This document shows, piece by piece, positions 17,321 to 25,625 of a stretch of DNA of 47,015 bases. The stretch is from Bacillota bacterium (GTDB lineage Bacteria > Vulcanimicrobiota > SpSt-956 > JAKJGF01). The notes beneath the pieces are model-generated. The model did not search any database. It was given only the letters and a program-made list of their open reading frames with translations, and was not told the origin of the DNA. The stretch's first letter is position 1, and each line of letters opens with the position of its first letter. Where the stretch lies: positions 1-47,015 of the forward strand of contig JAKJGF010000003.1 of NCBI GenBank assembly GCA_022704525.1. Reading direction: 5' to 3'. The position numbers were made by a program, and so were the translations under genes.

Positions 17321-18424
17321 TTAAACTAAACCCTGAAATTGATCTAAATTTTCTTCCTCATAAGCCTTACCAAAATTCATAACTCTTTCAGTTAACATTT
17401 CAAGAAAAACAAGAGCGTAAAATCTAAAGAAAACATGAACCGGTAAATATACACAGAAAAATAAATAAGAGATTACTAAAATAGCCATTATAAATAAAAG
17501 AGTTACAATTATTCCTGCTATTATACCTAAAATCTGAGACTTAACAAAGAGAGCTGCCACAATTACATAAAAAATAACTGCTATCATTATAATTGGAATA
17601 AATATAATAAGAAGAATTAAACTAAGAGGAACCATTATAAAACCAGTTCCTATAGCCAGAGCTATCTTTATAAGATAGTAAAAAGCAATCTGACCCGGAT
17701 TGGATCTCATAAGTCCCAGAAGAGTTATCCACCCTCCAGGTATTCCGGATTCACCAGAATAGCAAATAGGAACAGCAAAATCATAGGTAAGAGAACATAT
17801 AAAATTAAATATAATAATAAGTATTAAGAAAGCTATAAAAGACAGTAGAAAACTTGACAGAAAGGCCCAAATGTTAATATTCTGATGGGAATTTATCATA
17901 TTCCACAGAGAGAATATTATCGGTAAAAAAATAATTATCATAATTACAAAAAAGATTATTCTCATAAGGACATTAAAGAGAAAGAGTGAAAATCCCTTAC
18001 CTCTGTTATTTCTAAAACTACCAAGAACAGAAACATTTCTCTGAACAAGTGATTCTATGAATACAAAAAACATAGTCGATCTTATATATGTAACCAGTAA
18101 AGATAAAGCAATAAAAATAATAATTGTAACTCCTGCAATAGCAAATATCATAAGGCTATGTTCCCTATAAAACGTTTCAAGAGACTCTATAGCTTTCTTT
18201 ACACTCTGTCCCATCTCAGAAGTACCGCAGTTGTTATCTCCTCCTGAATTACCAAGGTTACTCAGATCATTACCGGTAAAACTTCCTCCTCCGCCCTGCT
18301 GTAATACCCCTCCAAAGATACCAACCAGACCGAGTTTAAGCCATCGCTTAAGACTGAAAGGCTTAAAGAAAAATAACCTGGTTCTCCTGAAAGCTTCGCC
18401 TATGGCCTTATCAGCATATAACAT
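17321..18424 (-). CDS. Polytopic membrane protein of unknown function
   Basis: The 367-residue protein has about seven hydrophobic helices. The N-terminus has a short amphipathic basic helix (AFRRTRLFFFKPFSLKRWLKLG) and a Gly/Ser/Asn-rich hydrophilic loop at about residues 40-70, then helices from about 93 to 345 and a short acidic cytoplasmic tail. It resembles the family of membrane proteins with an AFxxTxxxLFxPFxxxRWLxLG start (DUF7544-like), and the biochemical function is unknown. The ATG is preceded by CGGAGG. It overlaps nothing and is followed 26 nt later by the protease gene, so membrane quality control is possible but not shown. Confidence 0.8.
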   Translation of the reverse strand: MLYADKAIGEAFRRTRLFFFKPFSLKRWLKLGLVGIFGGVLQQGGGGSFTGNDLSNLGNSGGDNNCGTSEMGQSVKKAIESLETFYREHSLMIFAIAGVTIIIFIALSLLVTYIRSTMFFVFIESLVQRNVSVLGSFRNNRGKGFSLFLFNVLMRIIFFVIMIIIFLPIIFSLWNMINSHQNINIWAFLSSFLLSFIAFLILIIIFNFICSLTYDFAVPICYSGESGIPGGWITLLGLMRSNPGQIAFYYLIKIALAIGTGFIMVPLSLILLIIFIPIIMIAVIFYVIVAALFVKSQILGIIAGIIVTLLFIMAILVISYLFFCVYLPVHVFFRFYALVFLEMLTERVMNFGKAYEEENLDQFQGLV

Positions 18425-18449
18425 AATAATACACCTCCGTAAAATATTG

Positions 18450-18526
18450 AGTGCGTCATGTGTGAAGCATAATAAGTAATTGGTAATCAGTGATCACTAT
18501 TTACCTCTTCACTCTTCACCAGTCAG
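18450..18526. repeat. Degenerate short-repeat patch (GTGAAGC / TCACTCTTCACC type)
   Basis: The gap between two minus-strand genes contains TGTGAAGCATAATAAGTAAT, GGTAATCAGTGATC, and CTTCACTCTTCACC, the same vocabulary as the patches at 6826, 32301, 36448 and 38575. No coding potential is visible. Confidence 0.5.
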
Positions 18527-18529
18527 TTT

Positions 18530-19570
18530 TTACAATTTCAATTCCCACCAGAAAGGATAATAATTATCTGCCGGTGTTCTGGTAAGATTTTTAACAGTCG
18601 AACCATCTTTATTCATTATAAATATATCCCAACTACCATCTCTATTGGAAGCAAAGACTATCTTTTTACCATCTCTGGACCATACAGGAGTGGTATCTTC
18701 TGATGGATGCCGCGTAAGATTCTTCCGATACCAGGTCTTATAATAGCTATCCCAGGTCATAGTATAGATTTCCCTGTTCCCTTCTTCCCAGGAAACATAC
18801 AGTATGGAAATTCCATCAGGCGACCAGGAAGGAATTGCTTCTTTATCACATTGTTTATCCATAAGGGAAGGCCCGTAGGAACCTCTGGCACCAACTATTT
18901 GAACATCAGCAAATTCCTTACGATAAGTCAGAAATACAAGCTCCTTAGAATCAGGAGACCAGGTGGGAAAATAATCATCGGCTTCACTTTTAGTAAGACG
19001 TATAAGGTCGGTCCCATCGATTTTCATAGTATAGATCTCATTATTTCCGCTTCTCCAGGACTCAAAGGCAATATATTTTCCATCGGGAGACCAGGTGGGA
19101 TGGCCGTCATAAACAGTATTTTTTGTTAATCTCGTTTTTTTGGAAGAGGCAATATCCAGAATATAAATCTCTGGATTACCATCAACATCTGTTTCATAGA
19201 CTATCTTTTTCCCATCAGGAGACCAGGTAAAAGAAGGTTCATAATCATATATCTGATTACTGGTAAGCTTCACTGGCTGAGTTCCGTCTTTTTTCATTAT
19301 ATACAGATCAGGGTTCCCACCCCTTGTAGAAATAAAACCTATATATTTTCCATCAGGAGAACCCTGTGGTAAAGAATCAGTTTCTCTATTAGTGCTAAGT
19401 CTCTGTTGGGTTGAGCCATCAGTTTTCATAGAATAAATATCATAATTACCATTTAAATTGGTAACATACAATATAAAATTCTCTTTTCTAATAGTCTCTT
19501 TAGCCAGAAGAAAAGAACCACACAGAACCAGAAAAAAAACTGTAAATAAAAAAACTAATTTTCTCTCCAT
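18530..19570 (-). CDS. Exported PD40 (TolB-like) beta-propeller protein
   Basis: The protein (346 residues) has a signal peptide (about 1-23) followed by six or seven WD40-like PD40 repeats with the motif (F/W)SPDGKxIxF and xxxDGxxxxxLT. It would form a TolB-type propeller at the surface or periplasm. It is paralogous to the C-terminal parts of the proteins at 6929-8419 and 25618-27402, and no zinc ribbon or IPT domain is fused here. The ATG has AAAGGAG at a good distance. The membrane/zinc-ribbon gene at 19584 lies 13 nt upstream, probably in the same transcript. Confidence 0.88.
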   Translation of the reverse strand: MERKLVFLFTVFFLVLCGSFLLAKETIRKENFILYVTNLNGNYDIYSMKTDGSTQQRLSTNRETDSLPQGSPDGKYIGFISTRGGNPDLYIMKKDGTQPVKLTSNQIYDYEPSFTWSPDGKKIVYETDVDGNPEIYILDIASSKKTRLTKNTVYDGHPTWSPDGKYIAFESWRSGNNEIYTMKIDGTDLIRLTKSEADDYFPTWSPDSKELVFLTYRKEFADVQIVGARGSYGPSLMDKQCDKEAIPSWSPDGISILYVSWEEGNREIYTMTWDSYYKTWYRKNLTRHPSEDTTPVWSRDGKKIVFASNRDGSWDIFIMNKDGSTVKNLTRTPADNYYPFWWELKL

Positions 19571-19583
19571 AGTCCAGACTCCT

Positions 19584-19889
19584 TTAAAACCTTATTTTTA
19601 CTCCTCTTTTCCGGGCAATTCTGATAAAATTATATGAACAACCTCTACAGAGTACATCATCTCTGGAGGTTTTTTCGAAACAATCAGGACATTGAACCGA
19701 AGGGGTAGGATTCCTCACAAATAAATATATAATCCAGCTTATTACAGGTAAAAGTATGGCTATATAGGCCCATAAAAAAGCCATCATATTTCTCTTTCTG
19801 GCATCTCTGTAAATCCATAATATCATCCATATTGCCAGAGAAAGAAAAATTATTCCTATTATAGTAGTTATATATTCAAAGGCAAACAA
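19584..19889 (-). CDS. Small membrane protein with C-terminal zinc ribbon
   Basis: The 101-residue protein has two helices (about 6-26 and 36-56) with the IWILWIYRDARKR and PVISWIIYLFVRNP signature of PLDc_N-like membrane modules. A Zn ribbon follows, with CPDC and CRGC separated by about 12 residues. The function is unknown, and the ribbon presumably lies in the cytoplasm. The start is a TTG at 19889 preceded by GAGG 8-10 nt upstream, and no ATG fits. The gene precedes the PD40 gene at 18530. Confidence 0.72.
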   Translation of the reverse strand: MFAFEYITTIIGIIFLSLAIWMILWIYRDARKRNMMAFLWAYIAILLPVISWIIYLFVRNPTPSVQCPDCFEKTSRDDVLCRGCSYNFIRIARKRGVKIRF

Positions 19890-19976
19890 TAGTTTCCATC
19901 CTCTCTTTATGTATAAGTATAATATATTTATTTATTTATAACAAGTATCTATTGAATTGAGGATAAATATAAATTT

Positions 19977-21107
19977 ATGAAGGAATCTATTACGTTTTTA
20001 ACGAAAAGAATAGAAAATAATCTAACAAAGGATGTGATAAATTTGACAGAAGCCATACAGGATTCAGATCTCGAATTAACGGTAGGTCCTGAAAAAGAAA
20101 GGGAAATAACCCTTGAACTTGTGAGGGTAACTGAAGCGGCAGCTCTCAGGGCAAGCCGGTGGATGGGAAGGGGAAACAAAGAAAGGGCAGATAAAGCAGC
20201 AGTGGATGCTATGCGCGGTATGCTTGATTATGTAAATATTGATGGTACTGTTGTAATAGGAGAAGGAGAAAAGGATAAGGCGCCAATGTTATATATAGGC
20301 GAAAAGGTAGGTAATAGATGCTCTGGAGCAGTAAAAGTAGATATCGCCGTTGATCCTCTAGACGGAACAACCCTTACGGCTATGGGTCTTCCCAATGCGA
20401 TTTCCGTAATAGCTATAGGTGATAAAGGTTCCCTTATGAAAGTTCCCTGCTTTTATATGGAAAAACTGGCTTATGGTCCAGAGCTAAAAGGTTTTATGGA
20501 TATTAATACTTCTATAAGCACCAATATAAAAATAGCAGCGGCAAAACTGGGTTGTGAAATAGGTGATATAATAGTGATCATTTTAGACAGGCCAAGACAC
20601 AAAAAAATAATAGAAGATGTGCGAAAAGTCGGTGCCAGAATAAGACTCATATCAGATGGAGATGTAGCAGGAGTACTCTGTACAGCTATAGAAGATTTTG
20701 ATGCCCATCTGTATGCAGGAATTGGCGGTTCTCCTGAAGCAGTTCTTTCTGCAGCAGGACTTAAATGCCTGGGAGGAGAGATACAGACAAAATTCTGGAT
20801 CCAGAACGAAGAAGAAAAACGAAAGGTTATGGAGGCCGGTTACACTGATCTTGAAGAAGTATTTTTTACAGAAGATCTTGCAAAGGGCACAGGTATAATA
20901 TTCAGTGCCACAGGTGTTACAGGAGGATACTTATTATCGGGGGTAAAATATACTAAAAATAAGGCCATTACCCATTCTATAGTTATGAGGGCCAGAACAT
21001 CCACTGTAAGATATGTAAAAGCCATACATAATCTGGAGAAAAAGACAGTTCCCTCAAGGGATAAAAACAAAGAAGTAGGTATAAGGGATACAGGGGACAT
21101 TAGTTAA
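19977..21107 (+). CDS. glpX: Class II fructose-1,6-bisphosphatase (GlpX)
   Basis: The protein (376 residues from the ATG at 19977) contains the GlpX signature. ELVRVTEAAALRASRWMGRGNKE is followed by VDPLDGT (Asp126, Asp129) and GDIDG-like strands, then TGGYLLSGVKY. It hydrolyses fructose-1,6-bisphosphate to fructose-6-phosphate in gluconeogenesis using Mg/Mn. It has an unusual ~40-residue N-terminal extension compared with the usual start near ELVRVTEAA. The TTG at 20043, with AAAGGA upstream, is an alternative start giving 354 residues. Upstream is a divergent gene at 19889 with an AT-rich spacer and no clear promoter. Confidence 0.92.
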   Translation: MKESITFLTKRIENNLTKDVINLTEAIQDSDLELTVGPEKEREITLELVRVTEAAALRASRWMGRGNKERADKAAVDAMRGMLDYVNIDGTVVIGEGEKDKAPMLYIGEKVGNRCSGAVKVDIAVDPLDGTTLTAMGLPNAISVIAIGDKGSLMKVPCFYMEKLAYGPELKGFMDINTSISTNIKIAAAKLGCEIGDIIVIILDRPRHKKIIEDVRKVGARIRLISDGDVAGVLCTAIEDFDAHLYAGIGGSPEAVLSAAGLKCLGGEIQTKFWIQNEEEKRKVMEAGYTDLEEVFFTEDLAKGTGIIFSATGVTGGYLLSGVKYTKNKAITHSIVMRARTSTVRYVKAIHNLEKKTVPSRDKNKEVGIRDTGDIS

Positions 21108-21149
21108 AGGTGAAAAGACGGTAGAAGTGAAGAATTTAGTGTTAAGGAT

Positions 21150-21260
21150 TTAAAAAGTCTCAGTACCGCTCCAGATAAAAAAGTATCTAAAAAATTTAAA
21201 AATATATACACCTGTGAGATGGATATTAACTTATCTGTTGCCGTACTGAGATTTTTTAAT
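21150..21260. repeat. Inverted-repeat element with an AGTACCGCTCC core
   Basis: The ends TTAAAAAGTCTCAGTAC (21150-21166) and GTACTGAGATTTTTTAA (21243-21259) are complementary over nearly their full length. Next to the left arm, AGTACCGCTCC at 21162 begins a 39-bp stretch that recurs at 46840-46879 with about 90 percent identity. The gap 21108-21324 holds no gene besides this element and a short GTGAAAAG patch near 21110. Confidence 0.6.
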
Positions 21261-21324
21261 AGTCGCCTTTCGACCCTCAACTATAAAACACTCATTACCT
21301 GTCACGATTTAAAAGGAGGCTATT

Positions 21325-21870
21325 ATGAAAAATATAATCACTTTAGTTTTTTTTATATTAATAATATTATTATCCAGTCAAAACCTTTTGGCCCATGGGA
21401 ATCTTGTATCTATAGAAACAACATTTTCAGGGGATCTCTCCAGATGGAATATAGGATTTAAAGAGGGCAGTGGAACAATGGAGACAGTATTTATAAATGA
21501 TTTTTCCAGGTGGTCTGTAAATCTACCTTCTGGTTCAGGAAGTATAGAGACAGTATTTCTAAATGATTTTTCCAGATGGACCTATAGTGCAAATGGTAAA
21601 GTAATAAACATGGAAACAGTTTTTTCAAATGATTTCAGTGACTGGACAGTAAGAGGAGATAAGACAGTCTTAAGGGTAAGGAGCAGATTTTCGGGAGATT
21701 TTACAGACTGGGATATAACAGGCCCCGGGTCTATGAGTGTATGTACACGATTTTCAAATAATATAATAAGCTGGGATATAAATGATTATATGGATAAAAC
21801 TGTAGACCCTCATATTAAAATGGCCGCTCTATTTGTATGCCTTATAAGCAGTATGTGTCAAAAGAAATAA
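21325..21870 (+). CDS. Exported protein built of 22-residue repeats
   Basis: This protein (181 residues) has a signal peptide (1-23) and then six tandem units of about 22 residues. Each starts with the core (T/S)xF(S/x)(N/G)DFSxW (for example TVFINDFSRW, TVFLNDFSRW, TVFSNDFSDW, SRFSGDFTDW). The spacing is so regular that a beta-solenoid or propeller-like fold is likely, although neither is shown. I do not recognise the family. There is a faint resemblance to surface DUF285-type repeats (FNQDISxWDV), which I would not rely on. The start is the ATG at 21325 with AAAGGAGG. It is followed 10 nt later by the small gene at 21881. Confidence 0.75.
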   Translation: MKNIITLVFFILIILLSSQNLLAHGNLVSIETTFSGDLSRWNIGFKEGSGTMETVFINDFSRWSVNLPSGSGSIETVFLNDFSRWTYSANGKVINMETVFSNDFSDWTVRGDKTVLRVRSRFSGDFTDWDITGPGSMSVCTRFSNNIISWDINDYMDKTVDPHIKMAALFVCLISSMCQKK

Positions 21871-21880
21871 AGGATAGCTT

Positions 21881-22264
21881 ATGGAAAAACTTATGGAAAT
21901 AACCCCGGAAATGAAAACCGTGGTAAAAGAAAAGGCGGCACAGGTAGAGGCGGAAGTTAAAAAGAATTTTGATACTCTTTACAGTGAATGGCAGAAGTTC
22001 CGTAAAACTCCTGCCCTCCGCTTTTCAGGAAACCCCGTTGATTACTGCAAAAATAAATCTTTTGATGAAATAACGAAAATGGGAAGTTCTGTTATTCCCC
22101 TTCTTATGGAAAAGATGGCAGAAGGTGATTTTTTCTGTCTTTCTGCTGTAGATAAAATAGTTAAAGAAGAAGGTCTGGAAAGATTAAAACTTTCCCCGGA
22201 AGAAATGGCAAATAGTGAGCAGAACAGATCATATTATATGGTGAAACATTATAATCTTATATGA
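21881..22264 (+). CDS. Small protein of unknown function
   Basis: A 127-residue mainly helical, hydrophilic protein starting at the ATG at 21881 with AAAGGA upstream. It has a Lys/Glu-rich first half (KTVVKEKAAQVEAEVKKNFD) and a more compact second half with two Cys. No family is recognised. It follows the repeat protein closely (10 nt) and shares its strand. Its end is convergent with the YkgJ-like gene, 8 nt apart. Confidence 0.6.
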   Translation: MEKLMEITPEMKTVVKEKAAQVEAEVKKNFDTLYSEWQKFRKTPALRFSGNPVDYCKNKSFDEITKMGSSVIPLLMEKMAEGDFFCLSAVDKIVKEEGLERLKLSPEEMANSEQNRSYYMVKHYNLI

Positions 22265-22272
22265 GGTTTCCC

Positions 22273-22944
22273 CTACTTCCCTCCGGCGAGTAAACTCCTT
22301 AATTTTTTATTATATTTTTCTCTCAGAACCTGCATTTTATCATTCAAAATTTTTCCCTCTTCCCAGCATTTATATACTCTACCTTCTTCAGGTTTAACAC
22401 TATGAATGTTACACAATCCTTTGCTATCATCGTAAAATACACAGGGAGTGTTAATATCCCATAATCGATAACCATCCTGTCTGGTACCGGAAACATCTGT
22501 CCATTCTGTACGGCGAAGAGTTCTGAGATCATTATTAATCATTACAGTATAATTCTCCAGGAAAACACTTTCCGATATTCCCAGGTATTTGGATATCCTC
22601 AGACTATCATCAGGTGTAATACTACAGGGCCAGGCCCAACAACATCCTCCACATCGAACACATTCATATCTCCCAAGATCATATGCCGTTGGTTTGCTTC
22701 TGCCTCTTTCATAGAGAGTATCATTATAATTATCCATAGCCGCCTCGAGCTCTATTTCAAAATATTCTACAAATACATGAAAATATATACATAAAGAATG
22801 TTCTATAGAAGTTAAAATTTTCAGTGTACTTTCTTTCTGCCCATCCATATAAAAAAGCTGTCCCCATACACTCCAATAAATCTCTTCATCATTTAAAATT
22901 AACAGGTAATCTGTAAATTTTTTCTTCTCTCCAGTTTTTTTCAT
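22273..22944 (-). CDS. YkgJ-type cysteine-cluster protein
   Basis: The 223-residue protein carries the CxxCxxCC cluster of the YkgJ/zinc- or iron-chelating family (ECVRCGGCCWAWPCSI). A GISESVFLENY segment and late Cys of this family follow (CVFYDD, LCNIHSVKPEEGRVYKCW). Family members are thought to bind Fe or Zn, and the biochemical role is unclear. An N-terminal region of about 90 residues that is not part of the domain precedes the cluster. It lies last in a likely operon with the FGE gene (26 nt away). Confidence 0.78.
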   Translation of the reverse strand: MKKTGEKKKFTDYLLILNDEEIYWSVWGQLFYMDGQKESTLKILTSIEHSLCIYFHVFVEYFEIELEAAMDNYNDTLYERGRSKPTAYDLGRYECVRCGGCCWAWPCSITPDDSLRISKYLGISESVFLENYTVMINNDLRTLRRTEWTDVSGTRQDGYRLWDINTPCVFYDDSKGLCNIHSVKPEEGRVYKCWEEGKILNDKMQVLREKYNKKLRSLLAGGK

Positions 22945-22970
22945 AATTTTATACCTTTCTTAAATTTTAT

Positions 22971-24155
22971 TTAGCTGGTTCTGGCCAGTCGAAAACCCAG
23001 AAAATTATAACGATTTGCCGGTTTCTCCAGAATACGATAGGCTGCAGTACAATTTCTGGCAATAGTACTCCATCCACCACCACGAATAATTCTTCTCACA
23101 CCTGTTACAGAACCAACAGGATTAACCATATTTTCAGACACTCTTTTTTTCAGAAGTCTGGCACCACATCTCCCACAGAATTTATTTTCATCTTTATTCT
23201 TTGCACCGCAGGAAGGACAGAATAAAAAAGGATAATCCCCATTGGAGTCATTACACCATTCCCATACATTGCCGAGCATATCATAAAGACCGAAAGTATT
23301 TGGTTTTTTTTGTCCTACAGGATGATGATTCTCAGAAGAATTATCACTGTACCAACAACAGGAACCATCCATATTATTTCCCCAGTAATATTGCGCAGAC
23401 GAACCGGATCTACAGGCATATTCCCATTCTGCTTCTGTAGGAAGTCTATAACCCTTTTCACTTATTTCTATTCCTCTATCTATATTTCCATAACACTTTG
23501 TTAAATTATATAAGTGACTCAGCCAGTTACAATATGCCACTGCTCCATACCAGCTCACATATACTACAGGATGATTTTCATAACCCGGTTTAACCATAAA
23601 GGATTTCTTCTCAAACTTTATACCGGCGTGTCTGTCATCCTTTATCAATATCCATTCAACACCACCTTCTATCTGATTTCCTTCAGAATTCAAAAAAATA
23701 CAGAATTCTTTATTTGTAACTTCATATTTACTTATATAAAAATTGTATAGATTTACCTTGCGAACCGGTTCTACAATATCTTTCTGCCCCATAAAAAAAC
23801 TTCCACCATGGATAAATACTATATTTCTATGAATACTGGCACAGTATTCTTTTATCTCATCTTCATATTCCTTTATGCTACGACCTGTTCTGAAACAATA
23901 TTCAATATTAAGGGGATGCATCTCTGAACAGAAAGGACATTGTTTTTTTAAACTGAGACCACATTTCTGACAATAAAGATTGTCCTCTTTATTTCTGGTA
24001 TTACAGGACATGCAAACCAGCCCACCTGGAACATCTAAAACATCTGTTAACCAATTCTGAGTTCCACAATAAGAACAAAAAATTTCATTAATTCCCCCGG
24101 ATAATTCAAGACCGGCACCGCAATTACTGCAATTTATAGATTTCAGTATCACCAA
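22971..24155 (-). CDS. FGE/SUMF1-domain protein with N-terminal and internally nested zinc ribbons
   Basis: The protein (394 residues) starts with one zinc ribbon (Cys9/12/27/30) and a second set of Cys pairs (VCMSCN...YCQKCG...CPFC). An FGE-sulfatase domain then runs from about residue 118 (GGSFFMGQ, RLPTEAEWEYACRSG, GNVWEWCND) to the end. Inside it, after DYP and before RRIIRGGGW, sits a third complete zinc ribbon at Cys313, Cys316, Cys327 and Cys330. The end is NCTAAYRI...LGFRLARTS, so only one of the two catalytic Cys of true formylglycine-generating enzymes is kept. A binding rather than oxidase role is possible. The start is TTG at 24155 or GTG at 24152, with GGGAGG upstream. Confidence 0.85.
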   Translation of the reverse strand: MVILKSINCSNCGAGLELSGGINEIFCSYCGTQNWLTDVLDVPGGLVCMSCNTRNKEDNLYCQKCGLSLKKQCPFCSEMHPLNIEYCFRTGRSIKEYEDEIKEYCASIHRNIVFIHGGSFFMGQKDIVEPVRKVNLYNFYISKYEVTNKEFCIFLNSEGNQIEGGVEWILIKDDRHAGIKFEKKSFMVKPGYENHPVVYVSWYGAVAYCNWLSHLYNLTKCYGNIDRGIEISEKGYRLPTEAEWEYACRSGSSAQYYWGNNMDGSCCWYSDNSSENHHPVGQKKPNTFGLYDMLGNVWEWCNDSNGDYPFLFCPSCGAKNKDENKFCGRCGARLLKKRVSENMVNPVGSVTGVRRIIRGGGWSTIARNCTAAYRILEKPANRYNFLGFRLARTS

Positions 24156-24171
24156 ATAACACCTCCCTGAA

Positions 24172-25095
24172 CTACTCTATAATTTCAAGTGATTTTTCCG
24201 GCCAACATGGTTTTAATGCAGATTCTATATCCACTATCTCAAAGGGTCTTCCATCGAGTAAATTCTGAATATTCTTCCTATCTGTTTTTATCTCAGGCAG
24301 TCTCTGTAAAATCTTCTGATATTCTATAATCTGCTGAGCTTTAGACCAGCCTTCCAGATTATCACCGAGTAATTTTACTTCATTTTCACCTATCACGAGA
24401 AAAAAAAGACCTTTAAATTTAAACAGGGTATTTTCAGGGCAGGAAAAAGTTCCTTCCCACGAATATTCATAAACAAATTTAGTATATTTAACTTTAAACT
24501 TCATTGTATTAGAGGAAATAAAAGAAGTTATCTCTTCCTTTGGGCCATGGGAGAAATTTGTAGCATAAATCCATCTATCTTCTGACAGGCTGTAGAACTG
24601 AAAATTCAGCTCATCCCTTTTATTATCAACAGGATTTACTGTATCAATATCCCAGCTAAAATTAACAATTTTACCGGGCCTATACTGGAGGGCTTTTATT
24701 AGTAATTTATCCTGAGATATATTTATTTCTTCATAATCCACTCTGTCTGAAGCAATAATCCTTATAGTATTTCCATCTTCACTTAAATAAACCTCAAGAA
24801 AATGTTTAAGACACATGTCCCTTATATGTTCAAAATAAACATCATCCACTTCCCAGGATTTTTGCAATACTCCTCTATCACATAAACTTTTAATATTTTT
24901 AACAATATATTCTTCATTAAGTAATTTTTCTTTTGGAAGAGAAGTCATTAAACGATAGAAAAAACTCATAGGGAAAGCACTATTCCATCGTCTATTCTTT
25001 GAAGGAACTGTTTTTTTTAGTTCACTTATAAAATCCCTGTTGTAATCAGATTTTATAAATATCTTCCCCAGAACTCTTATTAATGTTACTTTCAT
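24172..25095 (-). CDS. Protein of unknown function
   Basis: The 307-residue protein has no recognised domain. It looks soluble, with an early Lys/Arg/Trp-rich stretch (KNRRWNSAFPMSFFYRLM), several mixed beta segments in the middle third and no signal peptide or membrane helix. Its start overlaps the stop of the ECF gene by 4 nt (ATGA). It is followed 16 nt later by the FGE gene, so it belongs to this operon. Confidence 0.7.
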   Translation of the reverse strand: MKVTLIRVLGKIFIKSDYNRDFISELKKTVPSKNRRWNSAFPMSFFYRLMTSLPKEKLLNEEYIVKNIKSLCDRGVLQKSWEVDDVYFEHIRDMCLKHFLEVYLSEDGNTIRIIASDRVDYEEINISQDKLLIKALQYRPGKIVNFSWDIDTVNPVDNKRDELNFQFYSLSEDRWIYATNFSHGPKEEITSFISSNTMKFKVKYTKFVYEYSWEGTFSCPENTLFKFKGLFFLVIGENEVKLLGDNLEGWSKAQQIIEYQKILQRLPEIKTDRKNIQNLLDGRPFEIVDIESALKPCWPEKSLEIIE

Positions 25096-25625
25096 AATAT
25101 TAGCCTTCTTCTGATATCTTTCCCAATTAACTTATATACAAGAAGAGCACCAATTATACCTGTAAAGGCCTGAAATATATTTGGAATTAATGGAGGTAAT
25201 GCCACTCCCAGTCCAAAAAATATAGTTTCTCCTGCAAAATATCCTGTTACCATAAAGAAACCGGCTAGAATTGCCCCCAGTAATAAATTTAAAAAATTCT
25301 CCCTATTGTTTAAATCTCTACCAATATAACCGGCAATAAAACCTTCTGTACCTTTTGTAATAAATGTTATAGGTATATAAGCAGGATATCCACCCAATAA
25401 ATCTGCCAGAGCAGAACCAAATCCTCCTATAATAAATCCCCTTTTTCCTCCCAAAAAAAAACCTGAAAAGATAACTATAATATCTCCTGGATTAATATAT
25501 CCTCCAGTAGGTGTGGGAATTCTTATAGACATGGTAGATACAACAACAAGTGCTGTAAGTAATCCAAGAAAGACTATTTCTCTAATTTTGCCTGATGGAG
25601 AGTGATATGGTGGACCATTATTCAT
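25092..25625 (-). CDS. ECF-type transporter substrate-binding (S) component
   Basis: The protein (177 residues) has six hydrophobic segments and the hallmarks of ECF S proteins: LTALVVVSTMSIRIP near the first helix and GGYINPGDIIVIFSGFFLGGKRGFIIGGFGSALADLL in the middle. These membrane proteins capture a vitamin or metal and pass it to a shared EcfAAT energiser, none of which is in this window. The start at 25625 (MNNGPP) has GGGGG upstream and overlaps the end of the preceding gene by 8 nt. The longer frame to 25679 reaches into that gene. The substrate cannot be told from the sequence. Confidence 0.82.
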   Translation of the reverse strand: MNNGPPYHSPSGKIREIVFLGLLTALVVVSTMSIRIPTPTGGYINPGDIIVIFSGFFLGGKRGFIIGGFGSALADLLGGYPAYIPITFITKGTEGFIAGYIGRDLNNRENFLNLLLGAILAGFFMVTGYFAGETIFFGLGVALPPLIPNIFQAFTGIIGALLVYKLIGKDIRRRLIL

